64,000 nt of DNA from Planctomycetaceae bacterium (GTDB lineage: Bacteria; Planctomycetota; Planctomycetia; Planctomycetales; Planctomycetaceae), in NCBI GenBank assembly GCA_041398825.1, contig JAWKTX010000018.1, forward strand, positions 54,879 to 118,878. The letters are read 5' to 3'. This document shows, in pieces, positions 25,802 to 35,563 of the stretch. The notes below the pieces were generated by a model, which was not told where the DNA came from, did not search any database, and saw nothing but the letters and a program-made list of their open reading frames with translations. A program made the position numbers and the translations under genes. Position 1 is the first letter of the stretch, and the number at the start of each line of letters is the position of its first letter.

Positions 25802-27076
25802 GTGGCCGTCTCTCTGAGACCGCGTTTTGCCTGCTCACCTTTTTCACGTGTCGTCAGCGTGCGACAGCGGGTTGTTTTCGTGGCCGACTTCCGACGCAAG
25901 CGTCGACATCTGCGACTCCCCATCTGGACCAGTGTTGTCCTGATGACGGTGAACCTTGCGCTGATGATCATTCTGATTGTTCAGCTCGCCCAGCAGAGTC
26001 TTTGGATGGCTTTGACGCTGGGAACTGTGGGGATGGGAATCAGTCTCTTTGGGATTTCGTTCTATTCGTTTCTGACGATCAAAGAGATTCAGCTCAATCG
26101 AAGACAATCAAATTTCGTCGACAGTGTGACTCACGAACTAAAGACACCCATTGCTGCTTTGCGGCTTTATCTTGACACGCTGATTCTGCGCGACCCCGGG
26201 CCGGAGGACCGACAGGATTTTTATGCCACGATGGATCGTGAGCTGGGCCGTCTGGATCGGCTCATTAATCAATTGCTGGAGGTCGGGCGTCTTGACGCAA
26301 TCGGTGACCAGACCGAAGCGGAACTGGTCAGCCTTCCGCAACTGCTGCAGCACTGTGCGGAAACTGCATCACTGAATCACAAGGTGGACATGAACGAAGT
26401 GTTTCAGATGGAGATCACGCCGATTTCGGTGATGTCTCGACGGCTATTGCTGGAGATGATCTTTGGCAATCTGCTGGACAACGCCGTGAAGTATGGTGGA
26501 ACTCCGCCACGAGTTTTTGTTTCTGCATTTCCACGCGGGGCTGATCGAGTGGTCATTCGCATTCGGGATAATGGTCCGGGCGTTCCGGAAGATCATCGCC
26601 GCCGCATCTTTCAGATGTTCTTTCGCGGCAATGACGAATTGCAGCGGACAAAGACTGGAACCGGGCTGGGACTCTACATCGTAAAAACGCTGGTCGGAAT
26701 CCTGAAGGGCCGCATCTCGGTACTGGATGTCAGCACTCAGGAGGCCACTGGAAGCATCTTCGAAGTCATCCTTCCTGGTCGGCAAGTGAGTGCGCCGACT
26801 CCTGAATTGTCGACGGCAGACAGCCTGCGGGCTCGCGTGGCACAGCTGGCACTGGCGGGCCGCCACGCCCTGGAAGTCGTATCATGGAAATCTGCGGACG
26901 CTGTGGATTCGAACAGGAAGGGGGCATCCAGCGATGAAATTTCTGCAGCAAAAGAAGATAATCAATCGCAGAAGTCGATCGGGGCAACCGCAATTGGTGA
27001 CCGGGATTCTCATCCAGGTCTTGCGGAAGGTGCGACCCGGTCGCAGACCGTGAAAGAATCAGAGGGTTCAGTATGA
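25802..27076 (+). CDS. Sensor histidine kinase
   Basis: Membrane-bound kinase of a two-component system. The start is uncertain: the frame is open from a GTG at 25598, but residues before 25802 have unlikely Cys/Arg-rich composition, so I place it at the GTG at 25802; a GTG at 25880 is also possible. A basic stretch (FRRKRRHLRLP) precedes two membrane helices (SVVLMTVNLALMIILIVQL and LGTVGMGISLFGISFYSFL) with almost no periplasmic loop. Next are HisKA (FVDSVTHELKTPIAALRLY, phospho-acceptor His) and the ATPase N box NLLDNAVKYGG, G1 DNGPGVPEDH and G2 KTGTGLGLYIVKTL. A disordered tail of ~110 residues follows. It overlaps the regulator gene by 4 bp. Confidence 0.88.
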   Translation: MAVSLRPRFACSPFSRVVSVRQRVVFVADFRRKRRHLRLPIWTSVVLMTVNLALMIILIVQLAQQSLWMALTLGTVGMGISLFGISFYSFLTIKEIQLNRRQSNFVDSVTHELKTPIAALRLYLDTLILRDPGPEDRQDFYATMDRELGRLDRLINQLLEVGRLDAIGDQTEAELVSLPQLLQHCAETASLNHKVDMNEVFQMEITPISVMSRRLLLEMIFGNLLDNAVKYGGTPPRVFVSAFPRGADRVVIRIRDNGPGVPEDHRRRIFQMFFRGNDELQRTKTGTGLGLYIVKTLVGILKGRISVLDVSTQEATGSIFEVILPGRQVSAPTPELSTADSLRARVAQLALAGRHALEVVSWKSADAVDSNRKGASSDEISAAKEDNQSQKSIGATAIGDRDSHPGLAEGATRSQTVKESEGSV

Positions 27077-27810
27077 GGATCCTGGTTGTTGAAGATGAGG
27101 ATGCGATCGCGAAAGGGTTGAAGTTCAACTTCGAGCGGGAAGGCTATCAGGTCGATACCGTCTCCAACGGAATGTCTGCACTCGAACTTTACGAATCTGC
27201 CCAGCCACCCATCGATCTGGTTGTTCTGGATTTGATGTTGCCTCAGATGAGCGGCTACGAGACCTGCCGCGCGCTTCGGCGTCTGGACGTGGATATTCCT
27301 GTGCTCGCTCTGACGGCGCGAACCCTGTCGGAAGACAAGGCACAGGCGTTTGACTGCGGAGTGGATCAGTATCTGACGAAACCATTTTCGCTGCCGGAAT
27401 TGCTGAGCCGTGTTCGGAATCTTCTGGATCGTCATCGAAGAATTGTGCAGCGGAATGTTGCTGTGAGAGCAACCGAAGATGTGGTTCGATTCGGAGATGT
27501 GACCGTCGACTTTGGTCGCTTCGAACTCCGGCGCGGTTCTGAAGTGCACGCTTTGACGACACGGGAGCAGGAATTGCTTCGCTATTTCCTGGAACATGAC
27601 GGAGCCGTGCTTTCGAGGGCACGTCTGCAGTCTGAGGTCTGGAAGGATTCGGCTGATATTTCAAGTCGGTCCATTGATAATTTTGTGATGCGTCTTCGGC
27701 GGATGATTGAATCCGATTCTTCCTCGCCCAGGCATCTGCTGTCCATTCGGGGCACTGGTTACCGTTTTCTGCGTGATCCTTCGCCTGATGTGGGTGCTGA
27801 CGAATCCTGA
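27073..27810 (+). CDS. OmpR/PhoB-type response regulator
   Basis: 245 residues: receiver domain (acidic pair VVEDEDA, phospho-acceptor Asp in VVLDLMLPQMSG, Thr in LALTARTL, Lys in YLTKPFSLPELL) and a C-terminal winged-helix domain (LTTREQELLRYFLEHDG, SRARLQSEVWKD, SRSIDNFVMRLRRMIE, HLLSIRGTGYRFL). It is the DNA-binding partner of the histidine kinase encoded just upstream, with start and stop codons overlapping (ATGA). It ends 41 bp from the convergent TatD gene. Target genes cannot be inferred. Confidence 0.95.
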   Translation: MRILVVEDEDAIAKGLKFNFEREGYQVDTVSNGMSALELYESAQPPIDLVVLDLMLPQMSGYETCRALRRLDVDIPVLALTARTLSEDKAQAFDCGVDQYLTKPFSLPELLSRVRNLLDRHRRIVQRNVAVRATEDVVRFGDVTVDFGRFELRRGSEVHALTTREQELLRYFLEHDGAVLSRARLQSEVWKDSADISSRSIDNFVMRLRRMIESDSSSPRHLLSIRGTGYRFLRDPSPDVGADES

Positions 27811-27851
27811 CGGAATTTCGGCATCGACTCCGGCGATCCGTTCTTCGTACT

Positions 27852-28631
27852 TCACGCCAGCCCGAAGATTTGCGTTGCGTTGGCTGTTGTCCGCGCTGCA
27901 AGTTCTTCCAGAGAGAGTCCGTGAACTTCTGCCAGGCATTCTGCCGTGAATTTTACGTAAGCTGGTTCGTTCCGTTTGCCTCGGAACGCCTGCGGCGCGA
28001 GGTAGGGCGAATCCGTTTCAACCAGCAGACGATCCAGCGGTATTGTTCGTGCCACTTCGCGCATCGCATCATTCTTCCTGAATGTCACCATACCGGCGAA
28101 TGAGATGGACATTCCCATTTCGATGCATTCCGCAGCCATTTCTGCATCTCCACAGAACGCATGCATGAGGCCGTTCAGTGGACCATTTTCAAAGTCTTCG
28201 CGAAGTATCTCCATCACTTCCGGCTCAGCCTCGCGGCAATGGACGACGAACGGCTTTCCTGCATTACGAGAAAGCTGCAGATGACGACGAAAATAATCGC
28301 GCTGGACTTCCAGCGGTGAATCGTCCCAGTACTTGTCGAGCCCCGTTTCACCGATGCCCACAACGCGCGGATGCTGCGCCAGATCCAGAATTTTTTCCCA
28401 GTCGCCAGGTTTGACCTCGTGCGTGTAGTTCGGATGAATACCGACAACGGCAGAAATCGCGGCATGCTGATTACTAAGTACGATCGCGGCCTGACTTGAT
28501 TCGACCGTTGTTCCGATCGTGACCATCTTCACGATACCGGCGTCATTGGCTCGTCGAATCACATCGTCAATTTCCCGCTGAAAAGTTTCCGAATCCAGGT
28601 GGCAGTGCGTGTCGATCAGTTGAATAGACAT
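27852..28631 (-). CDS. tatD: TatD-family metal-dependent DNase
   Basis: Amidohydrolase-fold deoxyribonuclease of 259 residues from the ATG at 28631 (MSIQLIDTHCHLD); the longer open frame upstream lacks family similarity. Metal ligands are seen in order: H-x-H in DTHCHLDS, Glu in VVGIGETGLDKYW, His in PFVVHCREAEPE, His in GLMHAFCGD and Asp in LLVETDSPYLAP. The family's C-terminal signature NEPAYVKFTAECLAEV is present. It is convergent with the response regulator gene. Confidence 0.94.
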   Translation of the reverse strand: MSIQLIDTHCHLDSETFQREIDDVIRRANDAGIVKMVTIGTTVESSQAAIVLSNQHAAISAVVGIHPNYTHEVKPGDWEKILDLAQHPRVVGIGETGLDKYWDDSPLEVQRDYFRRHLQLSRNAGKPFVVHCREAEPEVMEILREDFENGPLNGLMHAFCGDAEMAAECIEMGMSISFAGMVTFRKNDAMREVARTIPLDRLLVETDSPYLAPQAFRGKRNEPAYVKFTAECLAEVHGLSLEELAARTTANATQIFGLA

Positions 28632-28888
28632 GGAACCGTTTCGTGTGAGCCCTGATCCGGGCGACAGCCACTCACATCCAGTGACTGGTGAAAGTGCCTC
28701 GCGCGAATCGGAGATAAATGGCAAGAGAACCAGAGGCTGCCGGACGGCCGCATTGGTGCCCGAGCCGAACTGGTGCCTGAACAGTGTAGAAATACTTTTT
28801 GCCGCGAAACAATGCCGCGGGGACAAAAGTGCTGATGACTCGTGGGAACTGGCGAATTCCTTGATAGCCACCACTGGGTGGACTCTGC

Positions 28889-31800
28889 GTGTCCGGATAT
28901 CATCCTGCGGCCTTTGCTGGTCATGCGAGGGTGCTGTCCGATTGGCAGAGACGAATTTATGATGATTTCGGTTTGGAAACAGAAATGGACGAGACATCCA
29001 GACTCAATGAACTGCGGCGTGCACTGACAGAGTGTGACGCGACCGCATTTCTTGTGGAGCCTCGGGTGATTCGACGAGTCATCCGTGATCGGCATGGATA
29101 CGCCCGATTATCGACGTCCATTCCACACACCGAATCGCAGGTGGTCTCTGACAGCGATCTCCGGGCCCTCACCCATCCCGATGAATTGGGACTGCAGACT
29201 TTTCAGACACTACCGTCGACCGCCCTTCTGATTGCTCAGCCGGAAGAGGGTGAACTTGATCACTGGCCCATCCAGGAGCTTCTGCAACTGATCTGGCGAC
29301 GACTTTTTCACGGAACCATCGACCGGGAGTTGCTTCAGAAGACGCGAGGTCCATTGAATCGAGGTGAGGTACAAAATCGGATTGCTGCGATCGGACAGGT
29401 GGAATTTGACGAGGCACATTTCGTACTGAAATCAGAGCACCGACTGGTCGACAGCCAGTCTCGCATCGAAGGCTACTGTGAATTTGCCGCGATTTATCTC
29501 GAGCTTCAGCGATTCGCGCCCGACCTGCTGCCCGTTTGGTTTCCATCACTGGATGGGCGCATCCACGTCAATGAAGTCATCGCCAACGATCTGGATGCAG
29601 ATGCCATTTTCAGGGCGACTCAATTGGTCGGTGCTCCTTCACCGGATCTGACCCCTCGCCAGATTCGGGACGAAGAACGGCTGACAAGCACACGGCAGGA
29701 CTGGTCACTTGGAGTTGGATCCAGTCCTTCGGATCGCGCGTATCTGAGGCAAATGAAACGACGTGACCGGGCCCTGGAACGTGGCAACACAGTCGGGGCA
29801 ATGACCTGCGCTATGCAGGCGGCCGAACGGGCCACGACCGAGGAAAAGCGAACGTCTGCCCATCAAAAGGCACGCCTGGATATTGAACAACTGATTCTGC
29901 GACTGCGTGCAGCGCTTCAGTTCGATGAAGCGGAAGTCGAAGACTGGCGTGCATCGATCTGGGAACTGGCAACCAATTCAATTCATGGTTTCTGGAACGC
30001 TGATAAACGCCTTTTGTTCGATCTGCAGAAAGTCTGTCTCGATCATGAACGCGTGATTTACCGAGTGGACCTTGTCAAATGGCTTGTCAGCCGTGGCAGC
30101 CGCCCTTTGCGGAGGTCACTGACGACGATCCGCGAAGTGATGATGGCAAAACACCTCGCCAGCTCAGCCTCCCGTCTGGTGAACGTTCGACTGAGCGGTT
30201 CGGAGCGGGAACGCCTCTACGGGCTGCTGCATGAGGCCGCTCATCTGGCCGAAGAGCAAATGCGTGAACGCATGCGTCCAGCCGTTCGGCAAACACTGAT
30301 CGGTGTTGGTCTGCAGCCGGACAACCTCCCTGATCAGGTGGCATTCGATAAGCTGATCGAAGACTCACTCGATTGTGTGGCAGAACGCGGCTATCTGACG
30401 ATGGGTTACCTGCGAGACAGCATTAGTCGAAACGACTTGAAGCTGCCGGACCTGAAATATGCGAGCGAACTGATTCGCGGCGACCATCTTCTGCGAGCCG
30501 ATGACCAGCTCGACGTGTCAATGGACGGAGTCTATCGGCGCGGCGAGTTCTATCTGCGTTGGCTGCAGATCACCAGTTCCATGTTTTTTGGAACGCCCAT
30601 GGGACGATTCGCAACTCTGTTCCTGATCATCCCGTTCGGTGGGGCCAAGATCATCGTTGTGGGTGTCGAGCACATAATCCATCTTTTCACTGGAAAAGGA
30701 CGTCATCAGGCTGGAGCACCCTCTGACGCAGCCGATCCAGCCGAACCCTTGCAGGGTGACGAGGATTCCGGGGCCGGGTCCGATTCTGATGCAGCTGAAC
30801 CTGCCGCTGAAGTGCAGGAGGCATCAGTAAGAATCCCCGCAAATGACGCGTCCCCGGACGCCTTCGGTGGGAACAGCCGATCGGCCGAAGTGATGGGGGC
30901 CACTTCGAGCGAACTTGTCGGAAAGAGCCAAACGGAGAATTCCAGTCTGCAGACGTCGCGTACAGAGGCGACGATTTCGGACGACAATGACGCGTCCAGC
31001 GTCGTGGGGACATCAGGAGAGCGACCGGATCCGGAATTTGCATCTCGGTTTCGATTAGATGGGGCTGACCTGGATGTCGATCAAGCTATTCCCACGGTCC
31101 TGGTTCAGGAGGCTTCTTCAGATCCGGTGCGAGATGTTATTGCCAAAGAGGTCTCCTCGCTTTCGCTGGTCCTGGCGGTTGGGCTGGTCTTGATGGGCCT
31201 GATTCATGTACCAACCTTTCGGCAATACACTGTTCGGATTCTGAAACGTGTGTGGAAACTGGTTCATCGAGTGGCAATCGACTGGCCGGCAAGAATTCTG
31301 CAGTTGCCGTTCGTTCAGATGCTCTGGCGGAACCGAACATTCGTTCGGATTCGCCGTGTCTTCATCAGTCCGTTTCTGATTTCGCTGGCTTTTTGTCAGT
31401 GGCTTCCATGGCTGTTTGGCCTGCAGCCCAGGAACTGGTGGTGGGTGACCGTGATCGGCGCGCTGCTCAGTCTTGCGTTGAACAGCCGACTTGGACGCGA
31501 TGCGGAAGAGCTGACTGCCGAATGGCTGGCAAATCTCTGGTACAATTTCCATGCCCGAGTTCTGATGGCTGTCATTGACTGGATTATCGACTTCTTCAAG
31601 ACGTTACTGGGGTTTGTGGAGCGTTTCCTTTATGCGGTGGATGAATGGCTTCGATTCCACAGTGCCGAAAGCTGGTTTACCGTCGTTGCCAAGGCCATTC
31701 TGGGTGTCATCTGGTCGTTCGTTTCCTTTCTCATCAGAATCTATGTCAATCTGATGATCGAGCCGACGTTTCATCCGGTGAAACATTTCCCGGTGGTTAC

Positions 31801-32812
31801 CGTGGCTCACAAGATGCTCTTTCCATTTCTTCTGGTGCTCGACCAGATGATGCGGGAATCGTTGACCCCTTATCTGGGTGGACCGCTGGCGTTTTCGGTG
31901 ACATGGTTCAACATCTTCTTTCTTCCGGGCCTCTTCGGGTTTGCGGTCTGGGAATTGAAGGAAAACTGGCGTTTGTACGACGCCAATCGCGAGCCCAGTC
32001 TGACTCCGTCGGCTGTTGGAAGTCATGGCGAAACCGTTCCTCGCCTGATGAAGCCAGGCTTTCATTCAGGGACTCTGCCGAAGCTCTTTCGCCGCATGCG
32101 GCGACTGGAACAGAAAGAAGCGTCGATTCGACGTTACAGCCTGCGTCGCGCTGCGCGCGAGCAGCTCGAACATGTTGAAAGAGACGTCCGGCGTTTTGTG
32201 GACCGTGAATTCATTCGTCTGCTGGACCTGTGCCCTCCGTGGAAAGACTTTGGGATTGCCTGCAAACATGTTCATGTGGCATCAAACAGTATTCAGGTGC
32301 AGATTACCTGCCGTCGTCTTGGGCATATCCCGTTGACGCTGCTGTTTCAGGAACAAAGTGGCTGGGCGGTGGCGACAATCGCCAACACTGGTTGGCTTCG
32401 TTTTGCATCCAGCGAACAAACGCTTGTTTTAGAACACGCACTGGAAGGTTTTTATCGCAAAGCGGGCATCGAACTTGTTCGTGAGCAGCTCTGCGAGAAC
32501 CTGATTGGGGCACACGAATACGACATTAATTCGGTTGGCCTCGCGATCTGGCCCAACCGCTTGTTTCATCGTGAAATCACAGTGGATCTCGATAGAAGCC
32601 AAACCCTTCGCCCAACACCGGCAACAGAGGCCGCAACCTATAATCTGCTGCCAATCGATCGACAGAAGGTTGTCTTCAGTGATTCAAAAACGCAGTGGGC
32701 AACCTGGAAGGAAATGTGGCAACCCGCAATTCCATCCGGTTCGACAGAAACGCCTTTGGCATCATCGATGCCTGTTCGTATTCGTCTTATTCAACAGGAC
32801 TGGCGACCGTAG
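28889..32812 (+). CDS. Very large membrane protein of unknown function
   Basis: 1307 residues if translation begins at the GTG at 28889; an ATG at 28985 (MDETSRLNELRR) is also plausible. I do not recognise a family. Visible organisation: a soluble, helix- and Arg-rich N-terminal half (to ~565); one or two hydrophobic stretches (FATLFLIIPFGGAKIIVVGV); an Asp/Ser/Ala-rich disordered linker of ~135 residues (about 608-744); then about six membrane segments (LSLVLAVGLVLMGLIHV, FISPFLISLAFCQWLPWLFG, WWWVTVIGALLSLAL, AILGVIWSFVSFLIRIYV and others); and a charged C-terminal domain of ~240 residues (RRMRRLEQKEASIRRYS onward). It stands alone between tatD and the PAS-GAF protein. The composition is consistent with a real gene throughout. 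Confidence 0.82.
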   Translation: MSGYHPAAFAGHARVLSDWQRRIYDDFGLETEMDETSRLNELRRALTECDATAFLVEPRVIRRVIRDRHGYARLSTSIPHTESQVVSDSDLRALTHPDELGLQTFQTLPSTALLIAQPEEGELDHWPIQELLQLIWRRLFHGTIDRELLQKTRGPLNRGEVQNRIAAIGQVEFDEAHFVLKSEHRLVDSQSRIEGYCEFAAIYLELQRFAPDLLPVWFPSLDGRIHVNEVIANDLDADAIFRATQLVGAPSPDLTPRQIRDEERLTSTRQDWSLGVGSSPSDRAYLRQMKRRDRALERGNTVGAMTCAMQAAERATTEEKRTSAHQKARLDIEQLILRLRAALQFDEAEVEDWRASIWELATNSIHGFWNADKRLLFDLQKVCLDHERVIYRVDLVKWLVSRGSRPLRRSLTTIREVMMAKHLASSASRLVNVRLSGSERERLYGLLHEAAHLAEEQMRERMRPAVRQTLIGVGLQPDNLPDQVAFDKLIEDSLDCVAERGYLTMGYLRDSISRNDLKLPDLKYASELIRGDHLLRADDQLDVSMDGVYRRGEFYLRWLQITSSMFFGTPMGRFATLFLIIPFGGAKIIVVGVEHIIHLFTGKGRHQAGAPSDAADPAEPLQGDEDSGAGSDSDAAEPAAEVQEASVRIPANDASPDAFGGNSRSAEVMGATSSELVGKSQTENSSLQTSRTEATISDDNDASSVVGTSGERPDPEFASRFRLDGADLDVDQAIPTVLVQEASSDPVRDVIAKEVSSLSLVLAVGLVLMGLIHVPTFRQYTVRILKRVWKLVHRVAIDWPARILQLPFVQMLWRNRTFVRIRRVFISPFLISLAFCQWLPWLFGLQPRNWWWVTVIGALLSLALNSRLGRDAEELTAEWLANLWYNFHARVLMAVIDWIIDFFKTLLGFVERFLYAVDEWLRFHSAESWFTVVAKAILGVIWSFVSFLIRIYVNLMIEPTFHPVKHFPVVTVAHKMLFPFLLVLDQMMRESLTPYLGGPLAFSVTWFNIFFLPGLFGFAVWELKENWRLYDANREPSLTPSAVGSHGETVPRLMKPGFHSGTLPKLFRRMRRLEQKEASIRRYSLRRAAREQLEHVERDVRRFVDREFIRLLDLCPPWKDFGIACKHVHVASNSIQVQITCRRLGHIPLTLLFQEQSGWAVATIANTGWLRFASSEQTLVLEHALEGFYRKAGIELVREQLCENLIGAHEYDINSVGLAIWPNRLFHREITVDLDRSQTLRPTPATEAATYNLLPIDRQKVVFSDSKTQWATWKEMWQPAIPSGSTETPLASSMPVRIRLIQQDWRP

Positions 32813-32975
32813 CAGTTCTGAGAATTCATCAGCGCTGAACAAAAATGAACAGGTTGGCATTTCCTTGTTTTCATTACGACGGTTAAATCGCCCTCTCCGT
32901 TCAGGGGCATGTGGCAGCAGGGTCTGACCATATTGATCCGGAGTTTGTCTGATTAACAGAATCAGGGAACGAGTT

Positions 32976-34553
32976 ATGGGTCACAGCGACCAATGGCAGC
33001 TCGTCGAGATGGGGTTTATCGATAGCCTCCCTGATGGCGTTGCATTCGTAGATAGTGACCTGCGAGTGCAGTGGACCAACAGGCCATTCCTATCGATTCT
33101 TGGCCACGCAGATTCGCCGGTCGGACGCACTCTGACTGAGCTGCTGACTTCGCCGGAGTTTCCGGAGATTGATCTGTCGCCGCTGACCAGTGAGGATCCC
33201 GGCCAGCCCCAGCACAGGCTCATTCTTCGTGTCGATTCGCGAAAGTGGCTGGGATTACGCTCGCGACCCTGTTCAGCACGGACGCCCGGGCGGGCACAGG
33301 AATCAGCATCAGGATCCCAGGTGGATGCGAATTCAGAGGTGATCGATGGCTACGCCGTTACCGTGCGTGATGTCAGCCTTGAGGTCATGGAACGGCAAAA
33401 ACAGGAGGCGATTTACAGGGCTGGCCTGGAACTCGGCAATCTCTCTCCGGATGAGGTCACCAGCATGTCACACGACGAACGTGTGGATCTGCTGAAAGAG
33501 AGTATTCTGGAATTCACTCAGGATATCCTTGGCTACAAGACGTTCGAGATTCGTCAGCTGAATCCTTTCACTCAGGAGTTGTTGCCGCTTCTGGAATTCG
33601 GCATGAACCCGGAAGCTGCCGCCCGGCGGCTGTTTGCAAGACCCGAGGAAAACGGTGTCACAGGCTACGTGGCATACACCGGTACGCCCTACCTTTGTAA
33701 CGATACACTGGTTGACCCACGGTACTTGTGCGGGATCAACGATGCCCACAGCTCTCTGACAGTACCGCTGATGCTGCGGGACATCGTGCTGGGAACATTT
33801 AACGTTGAGAGTCCCGGCACACGTGCTTTTGACGAACAGGACCTTGAATTCTTGCTTCTGTTTGGCCGCATTGTTGCCAACGAATTGAATCAGCTTCAAC
33901 TGCTGGTTGCGGAAAAGGTCACCACCGAAACGCAGAATTCCGACCGCCTTCGACGTGAGATCTCAGATCCCAGCGATATTATCCTGCGCGACGCAACGTG
34001 GATTCTGGAACGCTATATTGGACACGATCCCGATGTTTGTGATCGCCTGCATCGCATCGTCGAAGCCACCCGGAAGATCAGCGGTCGAATTGATCATGTG
34101 GACGAGGGCGGGCCGTCGACGTCCATGGTCGGTTCTGTGATTGCCAGAGAACCCCGACCGAAACTGCGCCGTAAACGCATTCTTGTGATCGACGGGGACA
34201 TCGTCGCTCGTGACGACGCCCACACATTGCTGGGTCAGATGGGGTGCTTTGTGGAGGCTGTCCCGAATTGTGAAGACGCCTGCCTGATGGCGCGATCGCA
34301 TCACTACGACGTGATCCTGACTGACATCAGGCTGCCTGACAAGAACGGCTATGAGTGTTTTCGCCAACTCAGGGATATCAACGCAAATGTTCCAATCATC
34401 ATGATGACTGGTTTTGGATATGACCCGACGCATTCCATCGTGAATGCTCGAAAAGAAGGATTGAAGTCCGTCTTGTACAAACCCTTCCGCCGTGGCCAAC
34501 TCCTCGATGAAGTCGAGAAAGCCGTCTCGACACCGCCCCCTCATGATTCATAA
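32976..34553 (+). CDS. PAS-GAF-receiver signalling protein
   Basis: 525 residues with an unusual order: an N-terminal PAS domain (FIDSLPDGVAFVDSDLRVQW), a GAF domain (about residues 175-310; NGVTGYVAYTGTPYLCNDTL, LTVPLMLRDIVLGTFNVES), a short helical segment where a kinase dimerisation region might be, and a C-terminal receiver (phospho-acceptor Asp in VILTDIRLPDKNGYECF, Lys in VLYKPFRRGQ). There is no HATPase domain, so it is not a kinase. The first acidic site reads VIDGD instead of the usual paired acids. It probably senses a signal and is phosphorylated by a separate kinase. larB follows after 20 bp and may be co-transcribed. Confidence 0.87.
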   Translation: MGHSDQWQLVEMGFIDSLPDGVAFVDSDLRVQWTNRPFLSILGHADSPVGRTLTELLTSPEFPEIDLSPLTSEDPGQPQHRLILRVDSRKWLGLRSRPCSARTPGRAQESASGSQVDANSEVIDGYAVTVRDVSLEVMERQKQEAIYRAGLELGNLSPDEVTSMSHDERVDLLKESILEFTQDILGYKTFEIRQLNPFTQELLPLLEFGMNPEAAARRLFARPEENGVTGYVAYTGTPYLCNDTLVDPRYLCGINDAHSSLTVPLMLRDIVLGTFNVESPGTRAFDEQDLEFLLLFGRIVANELNQLQLLVAEKVTTETQNSDRLRREISDPSDIILRDATWILERYIGHDPDVCDRLHRIVEATRKISGRIDHVDEGGPSTSMVGSVIAREPRPKLRRKRILVIDGDIVARDDAHTLLGQMGCFVEAVPNCEDACLMARSHHYDVILTDIRLPDKNGYECFRQLRDINANVPIIMMTGFGYDPTHSIVNARKEGLKSVLYKPFRRGQLLDEVEKAVSTPPPHDS

Positions 34554-34573
34554 TGCAGGCCCGCCGCTGAATA

Positions 34574-35359
34574 ATGACAACTGACGATTCGGCTTCGAAC
34601 AAAATGGAAAGTGTGGCTGCGGATATCGATCTTCAACGGCAGGCACGCTGCGGATTTCCTGAAGTCATCTACGGCGAAGGCAAGACAGCCGACCTGATCG
34701 TTCACATCATGAAAACGCAGCAAGCCGCCGGCCAGGCCTGTCTTGCGACACGTGTGACGGAGGAACAGGCGAATGTGGTCCGCGCCGCGTTTCCCGCTAC
34801 GATCTACAATCCGGTTGCGCGAACGGTGCGGCTGGTCGCACCCGAAGCGATGGCTGGAAACTTTGAAAATCCACCGACGAGTGCTGCCATCGTGCGAAGT
34901 ACTCCGGGACCGACAGCAAACGCATCAGGGACGGGGTCTCAGAAGGTACTGGTTGTAACGGCGGGAAGCAGTGACATGCCCGTCGCTGAAGAGGCCCTCG
35001 AAACACTTCGGTGGATGAATGTGGCCTGCGAGTTGATCGCGGATTGCGGGGTTGCCGGACCACACCGTCTGCAACGTCATGTCGCACGTCTTCAGGGGGC
35101 GAGCGTGATAGTCTGCGTTGCCGGAATGGAAGCCGCGTTACCTTCGGTTGTCGGTGGTTTCGTCAGCTGTCCGGTCATTGGTGTTCCGACATCCGTCGGC
35201 TACGGGGCTTCCCTTCAGGGGGTGACAGCATTTTTATCGATGCTCACCTGCTGCTCATCAAACGTAACGGTCGTCAATATTGATGCCGGGTTTAAGGGTG
35301 GCTACGTTGCCGGTCTTATCGCTTCGCGAATGCAAGCCAGCGCTGCCCCCGAAAATTGA
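34574..35359 (+). CDS. larB: LarB, nickel-pincer nucleotide cofactor carboxylase/hydrolase
   Basis: LarB carboxylates nicotinic acid adenine dinucleotide and hydrolyses its phosphoanhydride, the first step to the nickel-pincer cofactor of lactate racemase and related enzymes. The 261-residue protein has the N-terminal family block (GFPEVIYGEGKTADLIVHIM) and a C-terminal PurE-like domain (VVTAGSSDMPVAEEALET, CGVAGPHRL, VCVAGMEAALPSVVGGFVSC, VPTSVGYGASLQGV, NIDAGFKGGYVAG). larC and larE are not in the window, so the rest of the pathway must be elsewhere if it exists. The 20-bp spacing after the PAS-GAF-receiver gene suggests joint transcription. Confidence 0.93.
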   Translation: MTTDDSASNKMESVAADIDLQRQARCGFPEVIYGEGKTADLIVHIMKTQQAAGQACLATRVTEEQANVVRAAFPATIYNPVARTVRLVAPEAMAGNFENPPTSAAIVRSTPGPTANASGTGSQKVLVVTAGSSDMPVAEEALETLRWMNVACELIADCGVAGPHRLQRHVARLQGASVIVCVAGMEAALPSVVGGFVSCPVIGVPTSVGYGASLQGVTAFLSMLTCCSSNVTVVNIDAGFKGGYVAGLIASRMQASAAPEN

Positions 35360-35563
35360 TCGCCGTCTGTTTTCTCGCACCGTTTCAACATTCGATCATC
35401 GTAAGCTGCACGCCCGCGAATTGCAGGAGCGAACTCGGGATCGATAGAATTGCGTGATTCCACTTTTCCCCGATGTCCGGCGTGAGAATGCCTGCAGAAA
35501 TGAATTCAGCATGACTGCAGTTCGCGTGGTTTGCCCGGAATATCAACCCAGAAGACAGACTCA

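Noticed and set aside
25030..26175. Long plus-strand open frame of 381 codons opposite the GT2 gene and overlapping the kinase
   Set aside because: Composition is unnatural (Cys/Arg/Ser-rich) and it crosses two well-supported genes; it is a shadow.
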